Shown here: one piece after another, positions 15,595-22,629 of the stretch
Numbering within the stretch: the first letter of the stretch is position 1
Layout: the number at the start of each line of letters is the position of its first letter
Origin: Chrysochromulina parva
Taxonomy: Eukaryota; Haptophyta; Prymnesiales; Chrysochromulinaceae
Assembly (NCBI GenBank): GCA_002887195.1
Contig: PJAB01000646.1
Coordinates: 1 to 22,629, forward strand
Direction: 5' to 3'
DNA length: 22,629 nt
Notes under the pieces: model-generated
What the model was told of the DNA's origin: nothing
Database searches by the model: none
Seen by the model: the letters and a program-made list of their open reading frames with translations, nothing else
Translations under genes and position numbers: made by a program

Positions 15595-18500
15595 TCAATT
15601 CACGAGCTCGAACGTCGCCGCGTCCCGTAGATGTACACCCGTCGCGCAAAGCGGGTGCGTACGTCCACGGCAGATGGGGCACTGACTGCCCGAGTGCTCG
15701 ACCAGCTTTGCGCACTCGGCGCAACAGCAAGCGTGGCCGCAGCGGAAGCGCACCTCACGCGGCGCATCGTCGCACACAACGCAGCAGCGCAGCTCGTCCG
15801 CGGCCACGGTTGACGCGGAGCCTGCGCCGGCGGTGCCAAGTCGGCCCTGTGCAAGGGCTTCGCTGCTTTGACTGATTACGCTGGTAATCTGGCGCAGTGC
15901 ATCGGGCAAGGGCAGCCGGTCTTCACGGAAAAGGGGCATGCAGAGCGCGTGCGCAATTTGTGCGACCTCAGCCGCGACGGAGCGCGGCCAGAAGCCATCC
16001 AACAGGTGCTCCCATGCGGCCACGTCATCAGTGCGGCGGAGCAGCTCATGGCACCTGTGGAATAGCCCGACAGCCGGCAGCCCAGTGAGACTCATGAGCA
16101 GCGTCACACCCAGAGCAAAGCCGTCGGTCGCCTCCGAGTGCTGCAACCCATTGACAACGAGCGAGTCCACGAAACCTGGGGTGCCGCGCACAGTACTCGT
16201 GGACAGGTGGGTGTGCTGAGCGGGCTGGGCTGCCCCCGTGGCGCTCGCGCCAAGGCGGTCGCGCTCATCTGCCTTGGCAACTCCCACATCTGAGAGCCAC
16301 GCCGTGAGGGGTGGCATCGAGGATGCATGCGAATCGTCAGCTGATGCGAGCAGCGAGAGCAGGATGTTGGACGGCTTCACGTCGCGATGAAGAATGCGTG
16401 GCTTGGTAACCGTGGGTGTATGCAGGTAGACGAGCGCATCTGCAACGTCACGCACGACGCTCAGCCGATGTTGCCACGCGAGCGGCGCGGGGCGCTGGAG
16501 GCCGAGCAGTCGCAGCCGCTGCGCGCCCGCATCGGAGGGAACTAGCCGATCCTCGAAGTTGCCGCCCGCGCACAACGGGTAGACGAGGCAAAGTGCAAGC
16601 GGATCGAGGCAGAAGCCAACGACTGGCAGAACGTGTGGGTGGGAGCAGCATGCGAGGAGCTCTACCTCTGCCTGCACGGCCGCCGCCATCTCCGCAGACG
16701 CCGAGCCTGCACGTGCCCCCGCCTCGCTCTCGGTGCCCTCCGCAGCGGCTGCCCTTGCCAAGGCTCGCTTGGGATCGAGCCGCTTGACGGCATACGAGCC
16801 AACGCCCATGGACGGCAGCTGCGCCTTCCACACGACGCCGAATCCGCCCTGGCCAATGCGCCGCCTGTCAGCAAAGTCAGCGGTGCCTCGGACGATCTCG
16901 GAATAGCTTACTTCTGCGGCCTGCCCTGTCGCAAGGCCGCGGGTAAGCCGTGGAAGCGGTGGCGGGGCGGGCAACGCGGGCTCAGGAGACCATGGCCGAG
17001 CTGTGCGTTCGTCGCTGCCCTCGTGGCCACCGCTGCTGCTGCCACAGCGGGTGCTGTTCGCGCTGCTGCCGGCTAGGATAGCGTTAGCCCCACGCCCACC
17101 AACCAGTTGCCATTCGCCACTGGGCCGTGCTGGCTCGACGACTGCAGCCGAGCGCAGCTCTGCGTCACCAGCTGAGGGCAGCTCTGCGTCACCAGCTGAG
17201 GGCAGCTCTGCGTCATCAGCCGAGAACGCCGCACGTGCTGGCTCTGATGCTCGCCCGCCACGCCGCCGCGGCCTGCGTCGGCCGCCAGCTCCTCCATAGG
17301 GCTCTGGAGCAGCCTGAGCTTCCACCGATGCTGAGGGCGCAGCAGCAGCATCAATCACGGCGTGTCGGGCAGCGAGCTCGACGCGTTCTGTGCTTGGCCA
17401 GCAGCCGCACAGCTGAAGCAGTGAGATGCAGACGAGGGCAAGCCCCGCCCCAGCCGCGAGAGCAGCACCGAGCAAAAGCCGACTTGCACGCAAGGCTGCG
17501 GCCGCCTGAGACCTCCTCACCTCGTCTTGCGTCTTCCTTGCAGCTGCTGCCGCCTCGGCCGCCTTGGCTGCTCGCCCATGAGCCGCCCCGACCCGGCGCA
17601 GGAAGACGGCCGTGCTTTCCGTCACCCGCTTGCCATCTCGCTCGTAGGATACCTTCTCGGGCCACTCTCGCTTCGGTCGCCTGACAAAGAACGCGGTGCT
17701 TTCGTTCGCCTTGGCCCGGCCTATCTGGAACTGCACGCTCGCAGGCACCACGAAGTCGGCAGGGTGAGCATGTGCCAGCTCGTTCCCTGCACGGGCCGCG
17801 AGGAGGTTCATCTCCGCCTCCACCTCTGCTAGGTTCGCTGCGTCGAAAGCTGTGATCGTGGCCTGTTGGCTGTCTCTCTCGTCCTTGCTGGCATTCTCGT
17901 CGGCGGCATCCTCATCCATCGGCAGCGCGGGAGCCCCTGCCGCAACCGGTGTCTCGCTCGTCGCACCAGCGCTCGAGCAGCTCTCTGCTGCACCGCTGGC
18001 CTCGGCTGGCGCACGGCCCGGTTCAGCAGGCTTCGTAGCTTCGGCAACCCCGTGGGACGTGAAGTAGCTCTTGACCTGCGCCGGGTCCGTTGCCGGCTTG
18101 AATGTTGCTGAATGCGCGGCATCCATGGCCGTGGCTGTTGCGGCGATCTGGCCAGGGCGGGTGCTACTGCTGAGGCTACTGCTGAGGCTGCTGCCGAGGG
18201 CGGCGTGCCCGCTGGGGAGCCGCGGCGCCCCTCGGTACTCGCCGCAGCCCGTGCAGTCGTACGCGTCGCACTTGTCAGCGTCGAGGAGCTCGGCTTTGGC
18301 TGCATCGAAGGATGCTCCGACACGGCGCTTGACCGCAACGCGCTGCCCAAGATAGCCTGCAAGCGTGAGCGGCTTGCCCAGCACACGGGCGCTGCTGCCG
18401 GCGCCGCTGCGCGCGCCGCCGCGCGAGATGGAGACAGAGGGTTGGCTCCGAGAGCGTTGCAAGCTGCCGTGTGTCGCAACGAGGAGGCGCTCGACCTCAA

Positions 18501-19722
18501 TCGCGTAGCACGCCGCCCGGAAGCGCATCACAAAGCCTCCGCAGACGCGCGGGAGTACCTCCACCCACACGCCGTGCGACCGCAGTCGCGCCACCACCGC
18601 AGCTACGTCCTCCTCCGCCCCGAGCGCGTCGAGTAGCGCAGGAACCTCGCTGCCGCCACCAGGGGGTCCTCCGTCCCAGCCAGCGAGCAGGTCGCTCACC
18701 GCCTGCTCGAGGCGCTTCGTGTTGTTGACCGCGCTCATCGCGCCGCTGCGCAGCCAGCCCTCGATGGCGCGCAGGTCGCGCTCCGCTGCGCGAATGAGCT
18801 CCGAGGGAACTTGTGGCGCCTCGTACTGGGTCATGAGGAGCAGATTCGATGGATCGCTGAGCAGGGAGGCGACGGCGGCATGGCCATTCTTTTGCGCGAG
18901 CGCAAAGGCGCGCCACAGGTCGACCCGCGCCCCCGCGCCGAGCAGTCGCCGGATGGGCAGGCCCTGGTCAGCGTGCACACTTTGGGAGAGCGCGTGATGG
19001 GCGTCGAACGTGCTCATGGGCATCCTACTGGCGGCCGCTATGAGGTCAGGGCTCGCGCGCCACGTTTGCCCCGGCCGCCGGCCGGCAGCACGTCCGACGA
19101 GCCCAAGGAGCTCCATCTCCTCCTCGACCATCGCCAGCGCGTTGGCTTGCTCGGGCGAGAGCGTGGCCACACCCTCAGCATGCTCATCCGCCACAGGCCC
19201 CTCAGCGTGCTCATCCGCCACAGGCCTGCCGATCAGCTGCGTCGACGAGGGCTGCAGCGCCCCGCGAGCTCCGCGAGCCCCCCGCGCGCAGCTCGCATTC
19301 AGGAGCATGCGCACGATACCCAGTCGACCCTGCTCGCTGGCCACACTGAACGCCGTGCTGCCATCGGCGTTCTCGAGATGAGCTTGGGCACCAGCTTCGA
19401 GCAATCGCTTGACAACAGCGGTGTGGCCATGACGGCTCGCACGCACCAGAGCCGTGCGGCCGCTAGCATCAGGCACGTCAGGTAACGCACCGTCCTCGAG
19501 CAGCTGGGCGACCACCTCGTCCTCGCCTACCTCGGAGGCGTAGGTGAGGGTCGTCCATCCGCCATCGATCAGAGCATCCTCTGGGCTGCGGCGGCATAGT
19601 GCGCAGCCATGCTCCCGCTCCGCAAAAGAGGCGGCATTTGAGGCCTCGAAATTCACGACGACGCCCGTGGGCGGCGACCGTGAAAGAACGACGGCGGCGA
19701 CCAACAGTGCGGCGATCGACAT
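15595..19722 (-). CDS. Ankyrin-repeat, single-pass membrane protein kinase with C-terminal RING finger
   Basis: 1375 residues from the ATG at 19722, single exon. A hydrophobic N-terminus (MSIAALLVAAVVL) could be a signal peptide. About three ankyrin repeats lie at 50-150 (e.g. GRTALVRASRHGHTAVVKRL). The middle is low-complexity Ala/Ser/Gly-rich with a Cys cluster, CDAYDCTGC. One transmembrane segment sits at about 748-772 (LLLGAALAAGAGLALVCISL). An RLK/Pelle-like kinase follows at about 945-1265: IGQGGFGVVWK, YAVKRL with the catalytic Lys, HRDVKPSNILL near 1111, and SDVG in place of DFG near 1143. The activation-loop end is GTPGFVDS, lacking the APE glutamate. A C3HC4-type RING follows at about 1308-1354 (CVVCDDAP, CGHACCCAEC, CPICRGR), predicting ubiquitin-ligase activity. 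The protein may link signal sensing to phosphorylation and ubiquitination. Substrates are unknown. If the signal peptide is real, the ankyrins face outside, which is unusual. Domain calls are firm, topology is not. Confidence 0.85.
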   Translation of the reverse strand: MSIAALLVAAVVLSRSPPTGVVVNFEASNAASFAEREHGCALCRRSPEDALIDGGWTTLTYASEVGEDEVVAQLLEDGALPDVPDASGRTALVRASRHGHTAVVKRLLEAGAQAHLENADGSTAFSVASEQGRLGIVRMLLNASCARGARGARGALQPSSTQLIGRPVADEHAEGPVADEHAEGVATLSPEQANALAMVEEEMELLGLVGRAAGRRPGQTWRASPDLIAAASRMPMSTFDAHHALSQSVHADQGLPIRRLLGAGARVDLWRAFALAQKNGHAAVASLLSDPSNLLLMTQYEAPQVPSELIRAAERDLRAIEGWLRSGAMSAVNNTKRLEQAVSDLLAGWDGGPPGGGSEVPALLDALGAEEDVAAVVARLRSHGVWVEVLPRVCGGFVMRFRAACYAIEVERLLVATHGSLQRSRSQPSVSISRGGARSGAGSSARVLGKPLTLAGYLGQRVAVKRRVGASFDAAKAELLDADKCDAYDCTGCGEYRGAPRLPSGHAALGSSLSSSLSSSTRPGQIAATATAMDAAHSATFKPATDPAQVKSYFTSHGVAEATKPAEPGRAPAEASGAAESCSSAGATSETPVAAGAPALPMDEDAADENASKDERDSQQATITAFDAANLAEVEAEMNLLAARAGNELAHAHPADFVVPASVQFQIGRAKANESTAFFVRRPKREWPEKVSYERDGKRVTESTAVFLRRVGAAHGRAAKAAEAAAAARKTQDEVRRSQAAAALRASRLLLGAALAAGAGLALVCISLLQLCGCWPSTERVELAARHAVIDAAAAPSASVEAQAAPEPYGGAGGRRRPRRRGGRASEPARAAFSADDAELPSAGDAELPSAGDAELRSAAVVEPARPSGEWQLVGGRGANAILAGSSANSTRCGSSSGGHEGSDERTARPWSPEPALPAPPPLPRLTRGLATGQAAEVSYSEIVRGTADFADRRRIGQGGFGVVWKAQLPSMGVGSYAVKRLDPKRALARAAAAEGTESEAGARAGSASAEMAAAVQAEVELLACCSHPHVLPVVGFCLDPLALCLVYPLCAGGNFEDRLVPSDAGAQRLRLLGLQRPAPLAWQHRLSVVRDVADALVYLHTPTVTKPRILHRDVKPSNILLSLLASADDSHASSMPPLTAWLSDVGVAKADERDRLGASATGAAQPAQHTHLSTSTVRGTPGFVDSLVVNGLQHSEATDGFALGVTLLMSLTGLPAVGLFHRCHELLRRTDDVAAWEHLLDGFWPRSVAAEVAQIAHALCMPLFREDRLPLPDALRQITSVISQSSEALAQGRLGTAGAGSASTVAADELRCCVVCDDAPREVRFRCGHACCCAECAKLVEHSGSQCPICRGRTHPLCATGVHLRDAATFELVN
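17154..17222 (-). repeat. Coding 27-bp repeat (DAELPSAG units)
   Basis: In the cytosolic linker before the kinase domain, a 27-bp unit is repeated about three times and encodes SADDAELP, SAGDAELP and SAGDAELR. It is a minisatellite in coding sequence, in frame, with no recognised function. Confidence 0.85.
19174..19227 (-). repeat. Coding 27-bp direct repeat (GPVADEHAE)
   Basis: Two near-identical copies of a 27-bp unit encode RPVADEHAE and GPVADEHAE just after the ankyrin repeats. They are in frame and appear recently duplicated. Confidence 0.85.
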
Positions 19723-19900
19723 CGCCCTTCCAAAATGAGTGTGGAATCTCCTGTGAACGCCGGTCCGGAGAATGAGGCGCCTTTTCGAACCTTAGCTGTG
19801 TAATCAGCAAGTCTGGTGTTTTTACTTTGGCCGTTTTGCACTTTGCTCGTAGCACGTACATGTAGGAACTCCGTCTGCGCAAACGATTGCGCATTCTCAT
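19723..19900. promoter_or_regulatory. Short divergent intergenic region, putative shared promoter
   Basis: 178 bp separate the start codons of the kinase-RING gene (minus) and the EF-hand gene (plus). Both transcripts must start in or near this gap unless further 5' exons exist. No canonical TATA box is evident on either strand. Confidence 0.35.
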
Positions 19901-21405
19901 ATGGCTTGGGTCGCCTGCATGGTGGAGGACGGAGGCCACGTGGAGAACGTATTCCCTGAAATGGATACAGGCAAGGTGGACATACGCGCTGAAATAGGGA
20001 AAGTGGAGACACGCGCTGAAATAGGGAAGGTGGACGTACGCGCTGAAATAGGGAAGGTGGAGACACGCGCTGAAATAGGGAAGGTGGAGAGCGTACGCGC
20101 TGAAATAGGGAAGGTGGAGAGCGTACGCGCTGAAATCGATACAAGCTCCTGGCTCATGTGCGCGTCAGAACCTTGGACGGTGCGAGTGGCGCTCGCTGAG
20201 TGCTGCAGCATGCATTCGGTACGTCTGACGGATCTGCTCGGGACCGTGGACACATCTGAGAAAAGCGCCCTTGACCTCGAAGAGTTCGTCCACTTCATGG
20301 TGACGCGCTGCGGTCACCAGGGCGGCCGCGCTGTGCTCAACAAGATTTTCGATGACCTCGACGAGGACGGCAGCGGCCTTTGCTCTTTTGAAGAGTTGAA
20401 CCGGTGGATGCGCAACACGCGCAGGACGCGGCAGGAGCGGCTGGACATCGTGCGCACTCTCACGCTCACGTCGCGGGTTCGCGAGAGCGAAAGCGCGTGG
20501 GACGAGGCGCGCTTGCGATCGGAGATCCAATACATGCTGCTCGCGAGTGGTTGCCGCACCGCAGACCTGTGCGAGGCATGGGACGATACACGGAAGGGAG
20601 TCCTCTCCCGCACTGCGCTGCTCAGAAAGATCAAGTGCCTCGTGGAGGACGAGGAGCTGTGGAACTCGCGAGTTCGCGCCGCCGCCAAGGCAGTGCTCGC
20701 CCGCTTCGACTCGAACGAGGTTGGTATCTCGCTCGAGGTCGTGTGGCAATGGCTGCTGCCACGGGCCCCTCGAACAAAAGGACTTGGCAAGGATGCAGCA
20801 AGGCAGATTTGTCGCGCCCTTCAGCACTCTCTGACCGGTGCGCGCTTGGGCGGGACGCGCAGCGCCCCGGTGCTGTCGGATCGTCCGACTCGGCAGACGC
20901 GCGAGCACCGGGTACCGCCTGCAGGGCCAGCTCTGATGATGGTCCCTACCGTCCACAGAAGCTGGAGCTTGGCGACTATGGAGCGGTTGTCGCGCCCGAA
21001 ACGGCTCTCGCTTCTGGAGCGGCTGTCGCGCCCGATTGGCGTGGAATGGGACGGATCAACTCCCGAGCCGCTGACCAAGCACCACCCACCCTCGCCGCCA
21101 CCACCGTGGCGCATGCCACCAACTTGGCGGGCACCGCCTCCACCGCCTCTGGCAGCGCAAGAGAGTCGGACAGTGAGTTCAGCTTTGGGGAGCGCGGCAG
21201 TTGCCTATGGGCCGATCAGGGCGAACGCGCCCAACCCAGGTCGTTTCACTGCGAAAAGTGTAACGACGACGGCGCCAATGCCGGCCGACGAGGAGATGCG
21301 GGCAACGGTGCGGCGGCCACCATCGCCGCCACCAGGGTGGCATCAGCAGCAGCAGCAGGAGCAGCAGCACGAGCAGCAGCACGAGCAGCAGCAGGAGCAG
21401 CAGCA

Positions 21406-21448
<43 letters not shown>

Positions 21449-21868
21449 CAGCAGCAGCAGCAGGAGCAGGAGCAGGAGCGGCAGGAGGGCATGCTCCTTC
21501 GTCGAGTGCAGCCGGCCGAGTGCAGCCGGGTGTTCGGTCCGCAGCTCGTCCTGCTCCCAGGGCGAGGAATCCGTGTTATTGCGGCGTCCCGGCGGAGCCG
21601 GCCGCCATGGCGACCAGCGCCTCAGCCTCCGCGGACGGCAGCCGGCAGCAGATCTATCTATCCTCCTTCTGACCCGCAGCTCGCCCATGCAGCAGCTCAT
21701 GCAGCAGCTCATGCAGCAGCTGACAAACGCCGACCATCACCGAAGGTAGATGCAGCGGCGCTGCAGCACTGCTTGGACCACATCGGCGCGACACTAAACT
21801 GCCCAACTGCTGAGATTCCTGACGCGAAGACGTGGCTGGCAATGCGGTCTGTGTCTGGGTCCGTGTAG
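19901..21868 (+). CDS. EF-hand protein with N-terminal 9-10-residue repeats and polyglutamine tract
   Basis: 655 residues from the ATG at 19901. Residues 24-79 are six tandem units of the type GKVET-RAEI. A four-EF-hand-like region follows: a degenerate site (DTSEKSALDLEE, near 117-128), a canonical loop DEDGSGLCSFEE (154-165), then two degenerate ones (around WDDTRKGVLS and RFDSNEVGIS). This predicts one strong calcium site. The middle is Pro/Arg-rich (PSPPPPWRMPP and similar). A Gln/Glu/His tract encoded by CAG and GAG codons spans about 480-528. The C-terminus has an AHAAAHAAAHAAAD repeat and a short possibly folded end (LQHCLDHIGATLNCP). No membrane or catalytic motif is seen. The role is probably as a calcium-responsive scaffold, by inference only. 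The reading frame choice is supported by the EF-hands, since repeats keep other frames open too. Confidence 0.75.
19970..20137 (+). repeat. In-frame minisatellite, four 27-bp plus two 30-bp units
   Basis: Core GGGAAGGTGGAGACACGCGCTGAAATA recurs six times. The first four units are 27 bp and the last two 30 bp, the longer ones gaining a codon (GKVESV-RAEI instead of GKVET-RAEI). The first unit begins GGCAAGGTGGAC. All lengths are multiples of three, so the frame is preserved. Confidence 0.92.
21340..21485 (+). repeat. CAG/GAG trinucleotide tract encoding polyglutamine
   Basis: Mostly CAG codons, with interspersed GAG and CAC codons; the longest pure CAG run encodes 12 glutamines (about 21409-21444). 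It encodes a Gln-rich tract with Glu and His. The other two plus-strand frames would give polyalanine or polyserine, and the opposite strand polyleucine. Confidence 0.95.
21699..21722 (+). repeat. Short 12-bp coding repeat (AHAA units)
   Basis: GCAGCTCATGCA-like 12-bp units repeat about three times and encode AHAAAHAAAHAAA near the C-terminus of the EF-hand protein. Confidence 0.75.
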
Positions 21869-22314
21869 TGTGGCCCACCGCCGCCGGCCTGTCGCCCGGA
21901 GCGCGGAGGCGCAGGCGGCCGGTAGTTTTTGTTTGGCGCTGCCAGGATCGATCGCACAAATACGGAACAAATACGAACTCAGGACGACTCACCCCGCAAC
22001 CCCGCACGGACTCTGGCCCCGGCGCCCGGGCGGCCGTCGCGGTATTTTTAGAGATTTTTCACGAGACTCAGCACGTCCTCGCGGTCGCGCGGCGGCCCAG
22101 TCGCGGCGCTCGGGGGCTCCGACCAGACACTTACCGTCCCGTCTCACGTGTGCCTAATTAGACACCAGACCACGCGCGGAACAAGGTGCAGGCTCGGCTT
22201 CCGTTCAGTGCGATGCACCACATCGGACAACCCATGTACGAACGGGCCTGTCGCGGATAATGAATGCTTCGGCGGGATGCCTTTGACACGCAGCGCGCAC
22301 ATGCGCTACATTTC
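21869..22314. other. Intergenic region, nothing recognised
   Basis: It lies between the end of the EF-hand gene and the 3' end of a partial minus-strand gene, so the two are convergent. Short open frames have no recognisable motifs. I see no repeat or RNA gene. Confidence 0.45.
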
Positions 22315-22629
22315 TCATTGCGGGAGATGCTGGGTAGGGGGAGCGAGCTGTACCGAGGCTGTTACAATTGGCACAGGGGTCGACATATGTTCGAACGACC
22401 CGGGCATTCCTGCCGTGTCAAAGGCTCCCGTCGGGGCATAAACAGGCGTCAGCACAGGCTGCGCAAGCGGCGGCAGCTGTGGCGGGGGCAATGCTTGCGG
22501 CTGCCAAAGCTGCTGGGAAGGGGGTGCGGCGAGCGGTTGTGGAAAGGCATATGCCACTGGAGGCGCCGCCTGCCATGCCGGGGCCGGCGCAGCAACTGGC
22601 GCCGGCACTGGCACTGGTACGGGTGCGGG
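22315..22629 (-). CDS. 3' end of a Pro/Ala/Gln-rich protein gene, running off the window
   Basis: The minus-strand frame is open from the window edge to a stop at 22317-22315, about 104 codons. No ATG at the edge is required because the frame continues out of the window. Composition is Pro/Ala/Gln-rich (e.g. FPQPLAAPPSQQLWQPQ, then VLTPVYAPTGAFDTAGMPGS), like the disordered tails of RNA-binding or transcription-related proteins, but no domain is visible. It could also be a chance frame in biased sequence. Confidence 0.4.
   Translation of the reverse strand, partial: PAPVPVPVPAPVAAPAPAWQAAPPVAYAFPQPLAAPPSQQLWQPQALPPPQLPPLAQPVLTPVYAPTGAFDTAGMPGSFEHMSTPVPIVTASVQLAPPTQHLPQ

Noticed and set aside
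17829..18500. 223-codon minus-strand frame rich in Ser, Arg and Ala
   Set aside because: It is a shifted frame within the kinase-RING gene's low-complexity linker and has no domain.
19970..20137. Possible CRISPR-like array
   Set aside because: Units abut with no unique spacers, the repeat is in frame in a eukaryotic coding region, and no cas genes are present.
19653..20298. Minus-strand repeat proteins across the minisatellite
   Set aside because: Repeat units are multiples of three, so several frames stay open. Only the plus frame continues into an EF-hand domain.
20404..21672. 422-codon plus-strand frame inside the EF-hand gene
   Set aside because: Its long polyalanine stretch is the shifted frame of the CAG tract. 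The EF-hands lie in the other frame.
21179..21712. Minus-strand frame with a long polyleucine run, resembling a membrane segment
   Set aside because: The leucines are the reverse complement of CAG codons. There is no independent coding evidence.

Overview
The window is GC-rich nuclear DNA from a unicellular eukaryote, most likely a flagellated alga. A haptophyte is my leading guess, from GC-rich coding sequence, few introns and low-complexity-rich multidomain proteins, but no marker gene settles it. Evidence for a eukaryote: a GT-AG intron, FHA, EF-hand, IQ, SHIPPO/STPGR and ankyrin-kinase-RING proteins, and no operon structure or ribosome binding sites. Evidence for a flagellate: a PG-rich (SHIPPO) repeat microtubule-type protein, and a 1.5-kaa IQ-motif protein of ciliary style.

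Layout, left to right. 1-666: non-coding, with a small heptamer repeat. 667-1273 (-): broken tandem EF-hand locus. 1326-2717 (+): nuclear-type protein with two tandem FHA modules resembling the FHA region of NIPP1/PPP1R8. 3423-7946 (-): very large single-exon protein with cadherin-like-sandwich segments, an IQ motif, Lys/Gly linkers and a long conserved-looking C-terminal region. 8182-10605 (+): GT61-type glycosyltransferase fused through a Gly/Lys linker to a second glycosyltransferase-like domain. 11224-12304 (+): ATP-dependent NAD(P)H-hydrate dehydratase, with a 112-bp intron that restores the family's C-terminus. 12613-14808 (+): SHIPPO-repeat/coiled-coil protein. 15595-19722 (-): ankyrin, transmembrane, RLK/Pelle-like kinase and RING receptor-like protein. 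19901-21868 (+): EF-hand protein with an N-terminal 27/30-bp minisatellite and a CAG/GAG-coded polyglutamine tract. 22315-22629 (-): probable 3' end of a Pro/Ala/Gln-rich gene running off the window.

The genes do not form one pathway. Themes that recur are calcium/calmodulin sensing (EF-hands, IQ), probable axonemal proteins, phospho-signalling (FHA, kinase) and one metabolite-repair enzyme. Two gene pairs are divergent over short gaps (7947-8181 and 19723-19900), so shared promoters are plausible. The strongest observations are the ankyrin-TM-kinase-RING fusion, the GT61 plus second-GT fusion, the duplicated NIPP1-type FHA module, the intron-corrected hydrate dehydratase, and the EF-hand locus disrupted twice at the same point of its repeat unit. 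Protein identities come from motif reading only; no searches were run.
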